DNA of 64,000 bases from contig CAVRHO010000009.1 in assembly GCA_963721065.1 (NCBI GenBank), positions 868,001-932,000 of the forward strand, given 5' to 3'. The translations under genes and the position numbers were made by a program. Every line of letters starts with the position of its first letter. Positions within the stretch are counted from its first letter, which is position 1. Positions 28,552 through 36,330 of this stretch are shown here, piece by piece. The notes beneath the pieces are model-generated. The model worked only from the letters and a program-made list of their open reading frames with translations. It was not told the origin of the DNA and made no database searches. Source of the stretch: CAWBLP01 sp963721065 (GTDB lineage Bacteria > Pseudomonadota > Alphaproteobacteria > Acetobacterales > Acetobacteraceae).

Positions 28552-29148
28552 ATGAACAGCCTGCTTCTCTCCATGATCGGCTTCGCCGTGGCGATGTACA
28601 TCACGCCCGGCCCGAACAACGTGATGCTCGCGAGTTCCGGTGCTGCTTACGGTGTACGGGCGACGGTGCCGCACATGCTTGGCATCGCGGTCGGGTTCAC
28701 CCTGATGCTTATGGTGGTCACCGCGGGCCTTGGTTCACTGCTGCTGGTCTGGCCGCCGCTGTTCCTGGCAATGCGCTGGGCCGGCGCCGCATGGATGCTC
28801 TGGCTGGCCTGGAGGATTGCTGCGGCACCGCCACCCGGCGCGGGGGACCAGCGCCGGATCCTGGGCACCATCGGTGCGGCCGGCTTCCAGTGGATCAACC
28901 CCAAGGCATGGATGATCGCCGTGGGGGCCAGCAGCGTCTTCGTGAGCGGCGACCACGCGCTGTGGCTGCAGGTGGGCCGCATCGGCCTGGTCTTCGCCGC
29001 GGTCGCCTTTCCGTGCATGCTGCCATGGGTGCTGCTGGGAAAAGCCGCCCGGCGGGTGATGCGTTCCCCCTGGCAGTTCCGCGCCTTCAACATCGGCATG
29101 GCGCTGCTGCTTGTGGCGTGCCTGCTTCCAATATTGATAAAAGTCTGA
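28552..29148 (+). CDS. LysE/RhtB-family amino-acid exporter
   Basis: This 198-residue inner-membrane protein has about five to six hydrophobic segments. The family signature MYITPGPNNVMLASSGAAYG lies near the N-terminus, followed by RATVPHMLGIAVGF. GAAGFQWINPKAWMIAVGAS is the second conserved block. Family members export amino acids or homoserine lactone; the substrate here is unknown. It starts at the ATG at 28552. It is divergent from the aldo/keto reductase and 115 bases ahead of the phosphoesterase. Confidence 0.85.
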   Translation: MNSLLLSMIGFAVAMYITPGPNNVMLASSGAAYGVRATVPHMLGIAVGFTLMLMVVTAGLGSLLLVWPPLFLAMRWAGAAWMLWLAWRIAAAPPPGAGDQRRILGTIGAAGFQWINPKAWMIAVGASSVFVSGDHALWLQVGRIGLVFAAVAFPCMLPWVLLGKAARRVMRSPWQFRAFNIGMALLLVACLLPILIKV

Positions 29149-29263
29149 TCCAACCGGAAATTCGATTGTGGGTGAACCCGGCGGCCTGTCATAATTGCTT
29201 CATGCGACAAGCGGAAGGTTTGCCCATAAATCGCGCCGGGGAAATCAGTATGTGGGAATACTC

Positions 29264-30979
29264 ATGAAGCGCCGCACTGCTCTTCTGTCTTCGCTCACCG
29301 GCCTTCTCGCAGCCGGCCTGCTGGTCTCGGGCGCAGGTGTGGCATCCGCCGCAAGCGCAGGTGCGGTGGCGCCGGCCAGTCTTTCGGGTCCGCAACCCCA
29401 GGACGCCGCGAAGACCGCCACGCCGATCAAGCACCTGGTGGTCATCTTCAACGAGAACGTCTCGTTCGACCATTATTTCGCGACCTACCCGAAGGCGGCC
29501 AATCCTTCGGGCGAGCCCCATTTCAGTGCGGCGAAGGACACGCCGGAGGTCAACAACCTGGCCACGGCCGACCTGCTGAAGCACAACCCGAACACCAATC
29601 CGGCCAACGGCAAGGGCGCGGCGCTGCCGTTCCGGCTGGACCGCACGCAGGCCAACACCGCCGACCAGAACCACGCCTACACGGCGGAGCAGCAGGCGTA
29701 CAATGGCGGCAAGGCCGACCTGTTTCCGAAATACACCGGTCGCGGCACGGCCGGCGGCGCCGGAACGTTCGGCACGCCGGGCCAGGTGCTGGGCTACTTC
29801 GACGGCAACACCGTCACCGCGCTGTGGAACTATGCCCAGCATTTCGCGATGAGCGACAACGCCTACACCGACACCTACGGCCCCTCGACCCCCGGCGCGC
29901 TGGAGGTTGTGTCCGGCCAGACCGACGGCATGAAGATCGTCAAGACAACGAAGCAGCCCTCCACGCTGAAGCATGTGTCGTACTACATCTCGGACGGCCA
30001 GGGCGGCTGGACGATGATCAACGATGTCGATCCGGGCTACGATGTCTGCTCCAAGCCGAAGGACCAGGCGATGATGACCGGCAAGAACATCGGCGACCTG
30101 CTGAACGCCGGCGGCATCACCTGGGGTGGCTTCATGGGCGGCTTCAACCTGGCGGCGCACAATCCGAACGGCAGCACCGGCTGCAAGCGCAGCACGCAGT
30201 CGGACGTGGTGGGCAAGAAGGTCACCGACTACATCCCGCACCACAACTGGTTTCAGTACTACGCCTCCACCGCCAATCCGAAGCATGCGCGGCCCAGCTC
30301 GCTGACGACGATCGGCTACAGCCTGGAACACGACGGCGACACACCCGATCCGGCCAACCACGAATACGGGCTGCAGGACTTCTATGCGGCGGTGAAGGCC
30401 GGCAACTTCCCCGCGGTGTCCTTCGTGAAGCTGCCGGCCTATCAGGACGGCCACGCCGGCTATTCCGATCCGCTGGATGAGCAGGACGGCACGGTGAAGC
30501 TGATCAACTTCATCGAGCAGCAGCCGGACTGGAAGAACACCGCCATCGTCGTGACCTGGGACGACTCGGACGGCTGGTATGACCACGCCTTCACCAAGCC
30601 GGTGCACGCCTCGTTCGACCAGGAAGCCGACCAGCTCGACGGTGCGGGGAAGTGCGGCAAGGCCGTGCCGCCCGCCGGTATCGACGGCAAGCCGGTGAAC
30701 GGCCGCTGCGGTCCGGGCACGCGCATCCCGTTCCTGGTGGTCTCCCCCTGGGCGCCCGCCAATCACGTGGACCATGCGCAGATCTCCCAGGCCTCCGTGG
30801 TGCGCTTCATCGAGGACAACTGGCTGAAGGGCGAGCGCCTGGGCGGCGGTTCGTTCGATGCCACCGCCGGGTCGCTGGCCGGGCTGTTCGACTTCAAGTC
30901 GGGCGGGCACACCGCGCCGGTGTTCCTGAACCCGAAGACCGGTGAGGTGCTGAAGGCTCCGCCCGCGGAGGCCCACTGA
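29264..30979 (+). CDS. Secreted phosphoesterase (acid phosphatase / phospholipase C family)
   Basis: The 571-residue product has a signal peptide ending SGAGVASAAS. The family block is IKHLVVIFNENVSFDHYFAT, followed by YGPSTPGALEVVSGQTDGM, then FVKLPAYQDGHAGYSDP, VVTWDDSDGWYDHAF and RIPFLVVSPWAP. It should cleave phosphate esters in the periplasm or outside the cell. The ATG at 29264 was chosen for the clean signal peptide. A di-haem peroxidase gene follows after 51 bases without a promoter-sized gap, so the two are probably cotranscribed. Confidence 0.88.
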   Translation: MKRRTALLSSLTGLLAAGLLVSGAGVASAASAGAVAPASLSGPQPQDAAKTATPIKHLVVIFNENVSFDHYFATYPKAANPSGEPHFSAAKDTPEVNNLATADLLKHNPNTNPANGKGAALPFRLDRTQANTADQNHAYTAEQQAYNGGKADLFPKYTGRGTAGGAGTFGTPGQVLGYFDGNTVTALWNYAQHFAMSDNAYTDTYGPSTPGALEVVSGQTDGMKIVKTTKQPSTLKHVSYYISDGQGGWTMINDVDPGYDVCSKPKDQAMMTGKNIGDLLNAGGITWGGFMGGFNLAAHNPNGSTGCKRSTQSDVVGKKVTDYIPHHNWFQYYASTANPKHARPSSLTTIGYSLEHDGDTPDPANHEYGLQDFYAAVKAGNFPAVSFVKLPAYQDGHAGYSDPLDEQDGTVKLINFIEQQPDWKNTAIVVTWDDSDGWYDHAFTKPVHASFDQEADQLDGAGKCGKAVPPAGIDGKPVNGRCGPGTRIPFLVVSPWAPANHVDHAQISQASVVRFIEDNWLKGERLGGGSFDATAGSLAGLFDFKSGGHTAPVFLNPKTGEVLKAPPAEAH

Positions 30980-31030
30980 GCGCCGAACCGTTCCGCCCGC
31001 CGCCCGCACCGGGCAGCGGGCATCGCCCTG

Positions 31031-32347
31031 ATGCTCGCCGTCGCCGCGATCCCGGCGGCGGCGCGTTCGTCCCGGCCTGATGCGGCGCCGCACGCGCTGC
31101 TGCCCGGGGAGAATCCGCATCCCGTGCACCTGGTGCGCCCACCCGTGGCACCGCTGTCGGCGATGGCGCAACTGGGCAAGCGGATCTTCTACGACACGAG
31201 CCTGTCCGCGTCCGGCCGGCTGGCCTGCGCATCGTGCCACGACCCGGCGCATCACTACGGCCCGCCGAACACCGGGCCGGTGATGCTGGGCGGTCCCGGC
31301 CTGAACCTGCAGGGAAACCGGGCGGTGCCGACCCTGACCTATCTGGAACGGGCGCCGGGATTCAGCATCGGACCGGAGAGCGACGATAACGAGACGGCAC
31401 CGCTGCCTCAGGTCGTTGCTCTGTCCGCGCCCGGGACGCATGCCCCGAAGATCGCCGGCGACAGTGCCGCCGCGGCGGCGGCGATGGTGCCCCAAGGCGG
31501 GCTGTTCTGGGACGGCCGGGTGAACACGCTGCAGGAGCAGGCGCTGGGCCCGCTGCTGGACCCGGTGGAGATGGCCAATCCCAGCGCCGCGGCGGTGGCG
31601 CGGAAACTACGGCACGCGCCCTATGCGAAGGACTTCATCGCGCTGTTCGGCCCGGGGATCCTGCAGCAGCCGCGGCTGCTGCTGTCCGAAGCGCTGTTCG
31701 CCGTTGCGCGCTACCAGATCGAGGCGCCGGATTTCCATCCCTACACCAGCAAGTACGATGAATGGCTGGAGGGAAAAGCCCGCCTCACACCGGCGGAACT
31801 GCGTGGCTACACGCTGTTCAACAATCCGGCCAAGGCGAACTGCGGCGGCTGCCACCTGGACCGGCCGCGCGCCGACGGAACCCCGCCTCGCTTCACCGAC
31901 GCGCAGTACGAAGCGCTTGGCGTTCCCCGCAATCCGGCCCTGCTGGCCAACCGCGACAAGCACCACTTCGACCTGGGGCTGTGCGGTCCGTTCCGCCACG
32001 ACCTGCATGCCGCCACGCAATACTGCGGCATGTTCCTGACCCCGACGCTGCGCAATGTGGCCACCCGGCATGCATTCTTTCACAACGGGGTGTTCCACAC
32101 GCTGAAGCAGGTGCTGGACTTCTACGCCTTTCGTGATGTCGATCCGGCCAAGGTGTACCCCACCGGGCCGGATGGGCACGTGCAGAAGTTCAACGATCTG
32201 CCCCCGCGCTACCGGACGAATGTCGATGTCACCGACCCGCCGTTCAATCGCCACCTGGGCGAGACGCCTGCGATCAGCGAACAGGACGAACGCGACATCA
32301 TCGCGTTTCTGCGCACGCTGACCGACGGGTACAAGCCGGGGCGCTAA
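31031..32347 (+). CDS. Di-haem cytochrome c peroxidase (MauG/CcpA family)
   Basis: This periplasmic di-haem enzyme reduces hydrogen peroxide or oxidises a protein partner. Two haem sites are visible: LACASCHDP (C66-H70) and NCGGCHLDRP (C271-H275). FWDGRVNTLQEQALGPL, TPTLRNVATRHAFFHNGVFH and the distal half fit the family. At 438 residues it is longer than classic CcpA (about 320-350). The visible signal peptide is short (MLAVAAIPAAARS). The same frame is open back to the upstream stop but has no standard start codon there. Confidence 0.88.
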   Translation: MLAVAAIPAAARSSRPDAAPHALLPGENPHPVHLVRPPVAPLSAMAQLGKRIFYDTSLSASGRLACASCHDPAHHYGPPNTGPVMLGGPGLNLQGNRAVPTLTYLERAPGFSIGPESDDNETAPLPQVVALSAPGTHAPKIAGDSAAAAAAMVPQGGLFWDGRVNTLQEQALGPLLDPVEMANPSAAAVARKLRHAPYAKDFIALFGPGILQQPRLLLSEALFAVARYQIEAPDFHPYTSKYDEWLEGKARLTPAELRGYTLFNNPAKANCGGCHLDRPRADGTPPRFTDAQYEALGVPRNPALLANRDKHHFDLGLCGPFRHDLHAATQYCGMFLTPTLRNVATRHAFFHNGVFHTLKQVLDFYAFRDVDPAKVYPTGPDGHVQKFNDLPPRYRTNVDVTDPPFNRHLGETPAISEQDERDIIAFLRTLTDGYKPGR

Positions 32348-32372
32348 ATCCGCGACAGGTTGTGCAAGAGCG

Positions 32373-32411
32373 GCCGCCCGCCCCGGGACCCCCGTCCCGG
32401 ATACGGGCGGC
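32373..32411. terminator. Strong bidirectional terminator hairpin
   Basis: Outer arms GCCGCCCG (32373-32380) and CGGGCGGC (32404-32411) enclose inner arms CCGGGAC (32383-32389) and GTCCCGG (32394-32400) with a 4-base loop. It lies between the convergent peroxidase gene and the hypothetical gene ending at 32467. Confidence 0.7.
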
Positions 32412-32466
32412 ATGCCGCCGTTGTGCAGCAGAATGCTGCCCGGACTTCCGCCGCACCGCGGCGTCG

Positions 32467-34017
32467 TCACCCCCAGGTCAGATTGGGGTCGGGGTTCGCG
32501 CAGCGCGGAACCCGCCGGCAAATGAACGCCAGGATCGCGATCTGGTCGTGTGGCGCTTCGGGTTTTGGTGGTGGTGGTGGTGGCGGCTGCGTGTGCACAG
32601 GCGGCGGCGGTGGAGAAACCGGAGGCGGACGTGACACACCGGTCGGTCTCGGTGGCCGCACCACGAAGCCCGGTCGCTTGAGCAGAACCCGGTTGATGTT
32701 CAGTTGCGGGCGCAGCATCGCGGTTGCCGGTGTTTGCGGCGTCGCCGGGTGCGCCATCGCCATCCGCGCCATCATCGGCGCCGCCGCCGCGTGGGTTGCG
32801 GGCGATGCCGCCACCGGCGCAGCAACACGCAACTGCCGGACCGAAGCGACGGTGTTCGCGCTGGGTGGGCTTGCGACCTTCGCCAGCTTCAGTTGCGCGG
32901 AGTCCGCCCGCACGACCGCGGGCGACAGGTGGAGCAGCACACCGGGCGCAACGTGCGGCGGCGGCGCCCCACCCGATGCCCGCCTGTGATGCACCTCCAC
33001 ATTCCGTGCGAACACCAGCGCCGTGATGTAGGACGGGCACCGCCCGTGCGGGGGCGTCGCACCGTCCGACAGGTCGCCGGGATTGCCCATGCGCCAGAAC
33101 CGCTCCTGAAACAGTCGCTTGGGAAACCACGGCCGGGTCAGCGCAACCGACCTGTACTCGAAAGACACGCTTTCGATATCGCCGGCCGCGGCACCGGACC
33201 CGAAGATATCCAGCAGCTCGGGCGGTGCATCCGCCACCAGCCGCTGCATTTCCGTCGCCGTCAACGTGAACCGCGGCCACGAATCGTCGAACACATCGCT
33301 CGGCGTATAGACCGTCGTTGCAAAGCAAATCTGGTCGGTGTCGGTCGCGAGGTCGATGTCACTGAGCAGACTGGTCTTCCACTCCGCCCAGGTAAGCGTC
33401 GGCTGGCGGGCGGCGCAGATCTGCTCGATCTGCAGCGCTTCCTCGACCTGCGCTTTCTGCCCGTGCGTACGCCAGGCGTCCTCGGCCGCGGCAACGGCCT
33501 GCCGCAGACGTGGTTCGTCCTGCGTCATCCAGCGCGTCTTTACGGCGGGGTCGGTCGCGGACTCGGCCGTAAACTGCTGGTTCCGATATTCCTCTTCCGC
33601 GGTAATCTGCGCGTCGCGGCAGGCCTTGTAGGCCACCAGGGTCGGGCTGTCCTGGCGGAATCCACCCTCCCCGGGCGTGTAGAGCAAGGCCAGCGCCGCA
33701 TCCAGGCGAGCCTGGTCGCCAGCGCTCAACGCGCCGCTCGCCGGCTCTCCCATGGCCAGGACTTCGCTGCATATGTCCCAGAGGTATTCGCTTTCCTCCA
33801 CCGGTGCGACCGTACCGCGCGGGATCTGATTGGTGATCCGTGCGAACTCGGAAATCCGCGACAGGTCTTCCGCGCTGGCGATGCCCGATTGCGAGAAATC
33901 CAGATCCTCCGGCGCATAGTTCAGCGGCGAGAGGGCGGGAAAGCTGAGGAACGTGTCCGGGGACTCGAACACGCGTTTCGCCTTGGCCATCAGGGCGAGT
34001 TGAACGAAGGCATCCAT
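32467..34017 (-). CDS. Unrecognised protein, paralogue of the upstream gene product, Pro-rich tail
   Basis: I do not recognise a named family. The 516-residue product has no signal peptide. Residues about 20-330 parallel the neighbouring 533-residue protein: PEDLDFSQSGI, FATTVYTPSDVF, WPRFTLTATEMQRLV, then ALTRPWFPKRLFQERFWRM, LSDGATPPHGRCPSYITALV and FARNVEVHH. After that it diverges into an Ala/Pro-rich tail with PPPVSPPPPPVHTQPPPPPP. Its end ICRRVPRCANPDPNLTWG is short and Cys-containing. The ATG at 34017 has a GGAGAGGAGACG site. It lies 237 bases after the paralogue and is probably cotranscribed. The two look like a duplicated pair with different tails. Confidence 0.65.
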   Translation of the reverse strand: MDAFVQLALMAKAKRVFESPDTFLSFPALSPLNYAPEDLDFSQSGIASAEDLSRISEFARITNQIPRGTVAPVEESEYLWDICSEVLAMGEPASGALSAGDQARLDAALALLYTPGEGGFRQDSPTLVAYKACRDAQITAEEEYRNQQFTAESATDPAVKTRWMTQDEPRLRQAVAAAEDAWRTHGQKAQVEEALQIEQICAARQPTLTWAEWKTSLLSDIDLATDTDQICFATTVYTPSDVFDDSWPRFTLTATEMQRLVADAPPELLDIFGSGAAAGDIESVSFEYRSVALTRPWFPKRLFQERFWRMGNPGDLSDGATPPHGRCPSYITALVFARNVEVHHRRASGGAPPPHVAPGVLLHLSPAVVRADSAQLKLAKVASPPSANTVASVRQLRVAAPVAASPATHAAAAPMMARMAMAHPATPQTPATAMLRPQLNINRVLLKRPGFVVRPPRPTGVSRPPPVSPPPPPVHTQPPPPPPPKPEAPHDQIAILAFICRRVPRCANPDPNLTWG

Positions 34018-34254
34018 CGGCGTCTCCTCTCCACCCGGGTTGGGTTCCGCGGGCGTGCGCGTGGCGCGCCCGGCCGGATGCAGGTGTGGGGTTCGCGACC
34101 GGGCCGGCCTGGTTCCACGCTCCTTCCGGAGACACATGGCCAGGTCGGCCGCGGCCGGCGTTTCAGAGCAACGGCCCCGCGCCGCGATCCGCCCGCCTGC
34201 AGACGTCAGGCTGCGGCCGGGACGGCGCGGGTGTTCGCGCGGCGCGGACCCGCC

Positions 34255-35856
34255 CTAGATCCACTTCTGGATGTTCGGCAGCGGATCCGGCCTCTTCGGC
34301 AGGACGTGGCATTTGAAACCGATCACCTGCATGCCGGGCACGTGCATGCCCTGGTTGTCCCAACTGAACCCGCGGCTGCTCTGGGTCGCGCCGTGCGCCG
34401 AGGTCCGGCTGTAGCTTCCGCCCAGGTGGACAGGCCCGAAATTCACGTAGCCGCCGCCGCTGGCCGAAGAACTCGTGTGCTGCGTCATGAAGTTCTGGAA
34501 TCCCTCGTCGTGCCCGAGGGACAGGTGCAGGTTGCGGATGAAAATGATCGCCGTCGGGTAGGCCGGCAACATGCCCTTGGGCGGCGTGCCGCCGTCGCTC
34601 AGCATTTCGCTCTTCGTCTCGGGATTATTCTGGTCGAACCGCCAGCACTTGCTGTTGAGGAACGACGGCTTGAACCACGGCCGGTTGATGATCGCCTGGC
34701 CGATCTCGAACGACAGGCTGAACGTGTCCAGCTTGAAGTGGGACTTGTACTCGCTACGGCTTTCGCTGTGGCTGGCGCCGCCGGCACCGCCGAAGATGCC
34801 GAACCAGCCTCCGCCGCCTTGGGCCTTCCATCGGCTGCTGCTGTAGTCGGCGTTCGCATAGCGCTGGAAATCGCCGCTGGAGAAGGTGAACTGGGTCCAG
34901 CCGCTTGCTGTCGCGAAGCTTGCCGGCAGCAGCGATGTGTAGAAAAAGTCGCTGCCGGACGCGAGGCCGGTGACCCGGGCATTCTGCAGTTCGTCGCGGT
35001 ACTGCTGCTTCAGCAGCGACATGTCGCGCTGCATCACCTGGTCGATGAACGCCGAAATCGCCTCGTAGTCGTCCTTGTAGCCGTTGCTCACCCAGTCCAT
35101 CAGAGCGGCCTGCACCTTGTGGCGCAGCACATTGGCGTTCAGCGCCCAGTAGTGCACGGCGGACGGCGTGGCGGCGGTCAGGGCATCCACGCGGCGGGCA
35201 TTGTAGGCCAGCGCGGCGTCCTCATAAGCCGCCATCTTCTCGAAATACGCATTGGTGAGCGGGCTCGGCTCGGTCACCACGGTTTCCGAGTCGTCGATCA
35301 GGTTCTTCTTCGTCTTCTTGACCGTGAGCAGGTTGCGGAACTTCTCGATCTTCTGCTTCGTCTCCTCGGGCAGTTCCGTCTCCATCACCTGGCTCATGCG
35401 AAGCACGTGCTGGTAAACGTCGGACAGCGAGCCTTCGTTGTTCAGGATGCTCAGTTTCGCGACCTGGCCGTTGTTGGCCTTGGTGACATCGACAACCAGA
35501 TCAACCAGACGAGCCAGCGCCTCGGCCTGTGTATAAAGACGGGCGGTGTCGCTTGCCCGCAACTGGTCCAGAAGCGCCGGCGTCAGTTCCGGCGTCGCGG
35601 GGGGCGGCGAAGCCGGGGCGCCAGCGCCCGCCGGGGCGGCCGGGGTCGTCATCTCCGCGAGGTCCCGCTTCTTCACGACGCCCGTAAGGCCCTGCTTGAG
35701 GAACTCGAAATCCTCGGCGTCCACCGGCAGGCCGGGGGTGCACCAACTGAAGAAGTTGTCCTCGGACTTCGGCACGGTATCGTCGCCGTTGGCGAGGATG
35801 TCGTACAGCTTTCCCATCACGGAATTGACGAGTTGATTTGGCAGGACGTCGGCCAT
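34255..35856 (-). CDS. Unrecognised protein with conserved RPWF / LSDGGTPP domain
   Basis: The 533-residue product has no signal peptide or clear membrane span. The ATG at 35856 has a strong AGGAGGAAAGC site. In order: EDFEFLKQGLTGVVKKRDLA, a Pro/Ala linker near 75-90, a helical region with KQKIEKFRNLLTVKKTKKNL, then FYTSLLPASFATASGWTQFT and FSSGDFQRYA. A Gly-rich loop WFGIFGGAGGASHSES follows, then IINRPWFKPSFLNSKCWRF, MLSDGGTPPKGMLPAYPTAI and IFIRNLHLSL. A Gly/Ser beta-like tail ends the protein. It is less GC-rich than its neighbours. It heads the left arm of a divergent block. Function unknown. Confidence 0.7.
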   Translation of the reverse strand: MADVLPNQLVNSVMGKLYDILANGDDTVPKSEDNFFSWCTPGLPVDAEDFEFLKQGLTGVVKKRDLAEMTTPAAPAGAGAPASPPPATPELTPALLDQLRASDTARLYTQAEALARLVDLVVDVTKANNGQVAKLSILNNEGSLSDVYQHVLRMSQVMETELPEETKQKIEKFRNLLTVKKTKKNLIDDSETVVTEPSPLTNAYFEKMAAYEDAALAYNARRVDALTAATPSAVHYWALNANVLRHKVQAALMDWVSNGYKDDYEAISAFIDQVMQRDMSLLKQQYRDELQNARVTGLASGSDFFYTSLLPASFATASGWTQFTFSSGDFQRYANADYSSSRWKAQGGGGWFGIFGGAGGASHSESRSEYKSHFKLDTFSLSFEIGQAIINRPWFKPSFLNSKCWRFDQNNPETKSEMLSDGGTPPKGMLPAYPTAIIFIRNLHLSLGHDEGFQNFMTQHTSSSASGGGYVNFGPVHLGGSYSRTSAHGATQSSRGFSWDNQGMHVPGMQVIGFKCHVLPKRPDPLPNIQKWI

Positions 35857-35909
35857 GCTTTCCTCCTGTTGCGTGGTGAAGCCTTGCCGCACGGCATCTG
35901 GGGGCGGCT

Positions 35910-35976
35910 GCCGGTATTTACCGGCGCTGACAATTCGCCGGGTGTGAGAAGCTTCACGCGGAGCGGCATATATAAT
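35910..35976. promoter_or_regulatory. Divergent control region with CRP/FNR-like site and palindrome
   Basis: The 474-bp gap (35857-36330) separates the two arms of the unrecognised block. GCCGGTA-TT-TACCGGC (35910-35925) is a perfect palindrome. TGTGA-GAAGCT-TCACG (35943-35958) matches the CRP/FNR-family TGTGA-N6-TCACA pattern at 9 of 10 half-site bases. An AT-rich TATATAAT lies at 35969-35976. No gene is supported in the gap; the remainder to 36330 is AT-richer near the right-hand start. Confidence 0.45.
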
Positions 35977-36330
35977 TGCACGTGAAACCGGATCGACGGA
36001 ATGGAAATCGCGCGCCTTGCCAGCCCACACATCCGCGCCGCCCGAAAGTCCCGCGGTTCCGTTCAGCGGTTCGTGCATGTGCGCCGGCGACCGCATGCGA
36101 AAGGTGTCATGCGCGATGTCGTCTTCCGCCAGCGCCTGCGGAGCCCGGGCGAACATGCCGGGCCGAAGCGGCAATCAGGCGCAAATATCCCGGTGGAAAG
36201 TGAACGCGGTCACACACGGAACCTGCGGGACTGATGCATGGATCGCGTGTTGCTTTCAACTACAAATCTGTACACGCTCATTCATAATAAATCCTGCCTG
36301 CAGAATATCGCGGGTCAAAAGGGGGAAACC

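Noticed and set aside
32704..35985. A 1093-codon open frame on the plus strand opposite the two unrecognised paralogues.
   Set aside because: It is rich in Arg, Gly, Val and His with no domain, has no ribosome site, and mirrors the codon bias of the well-supported minus-strand genes.
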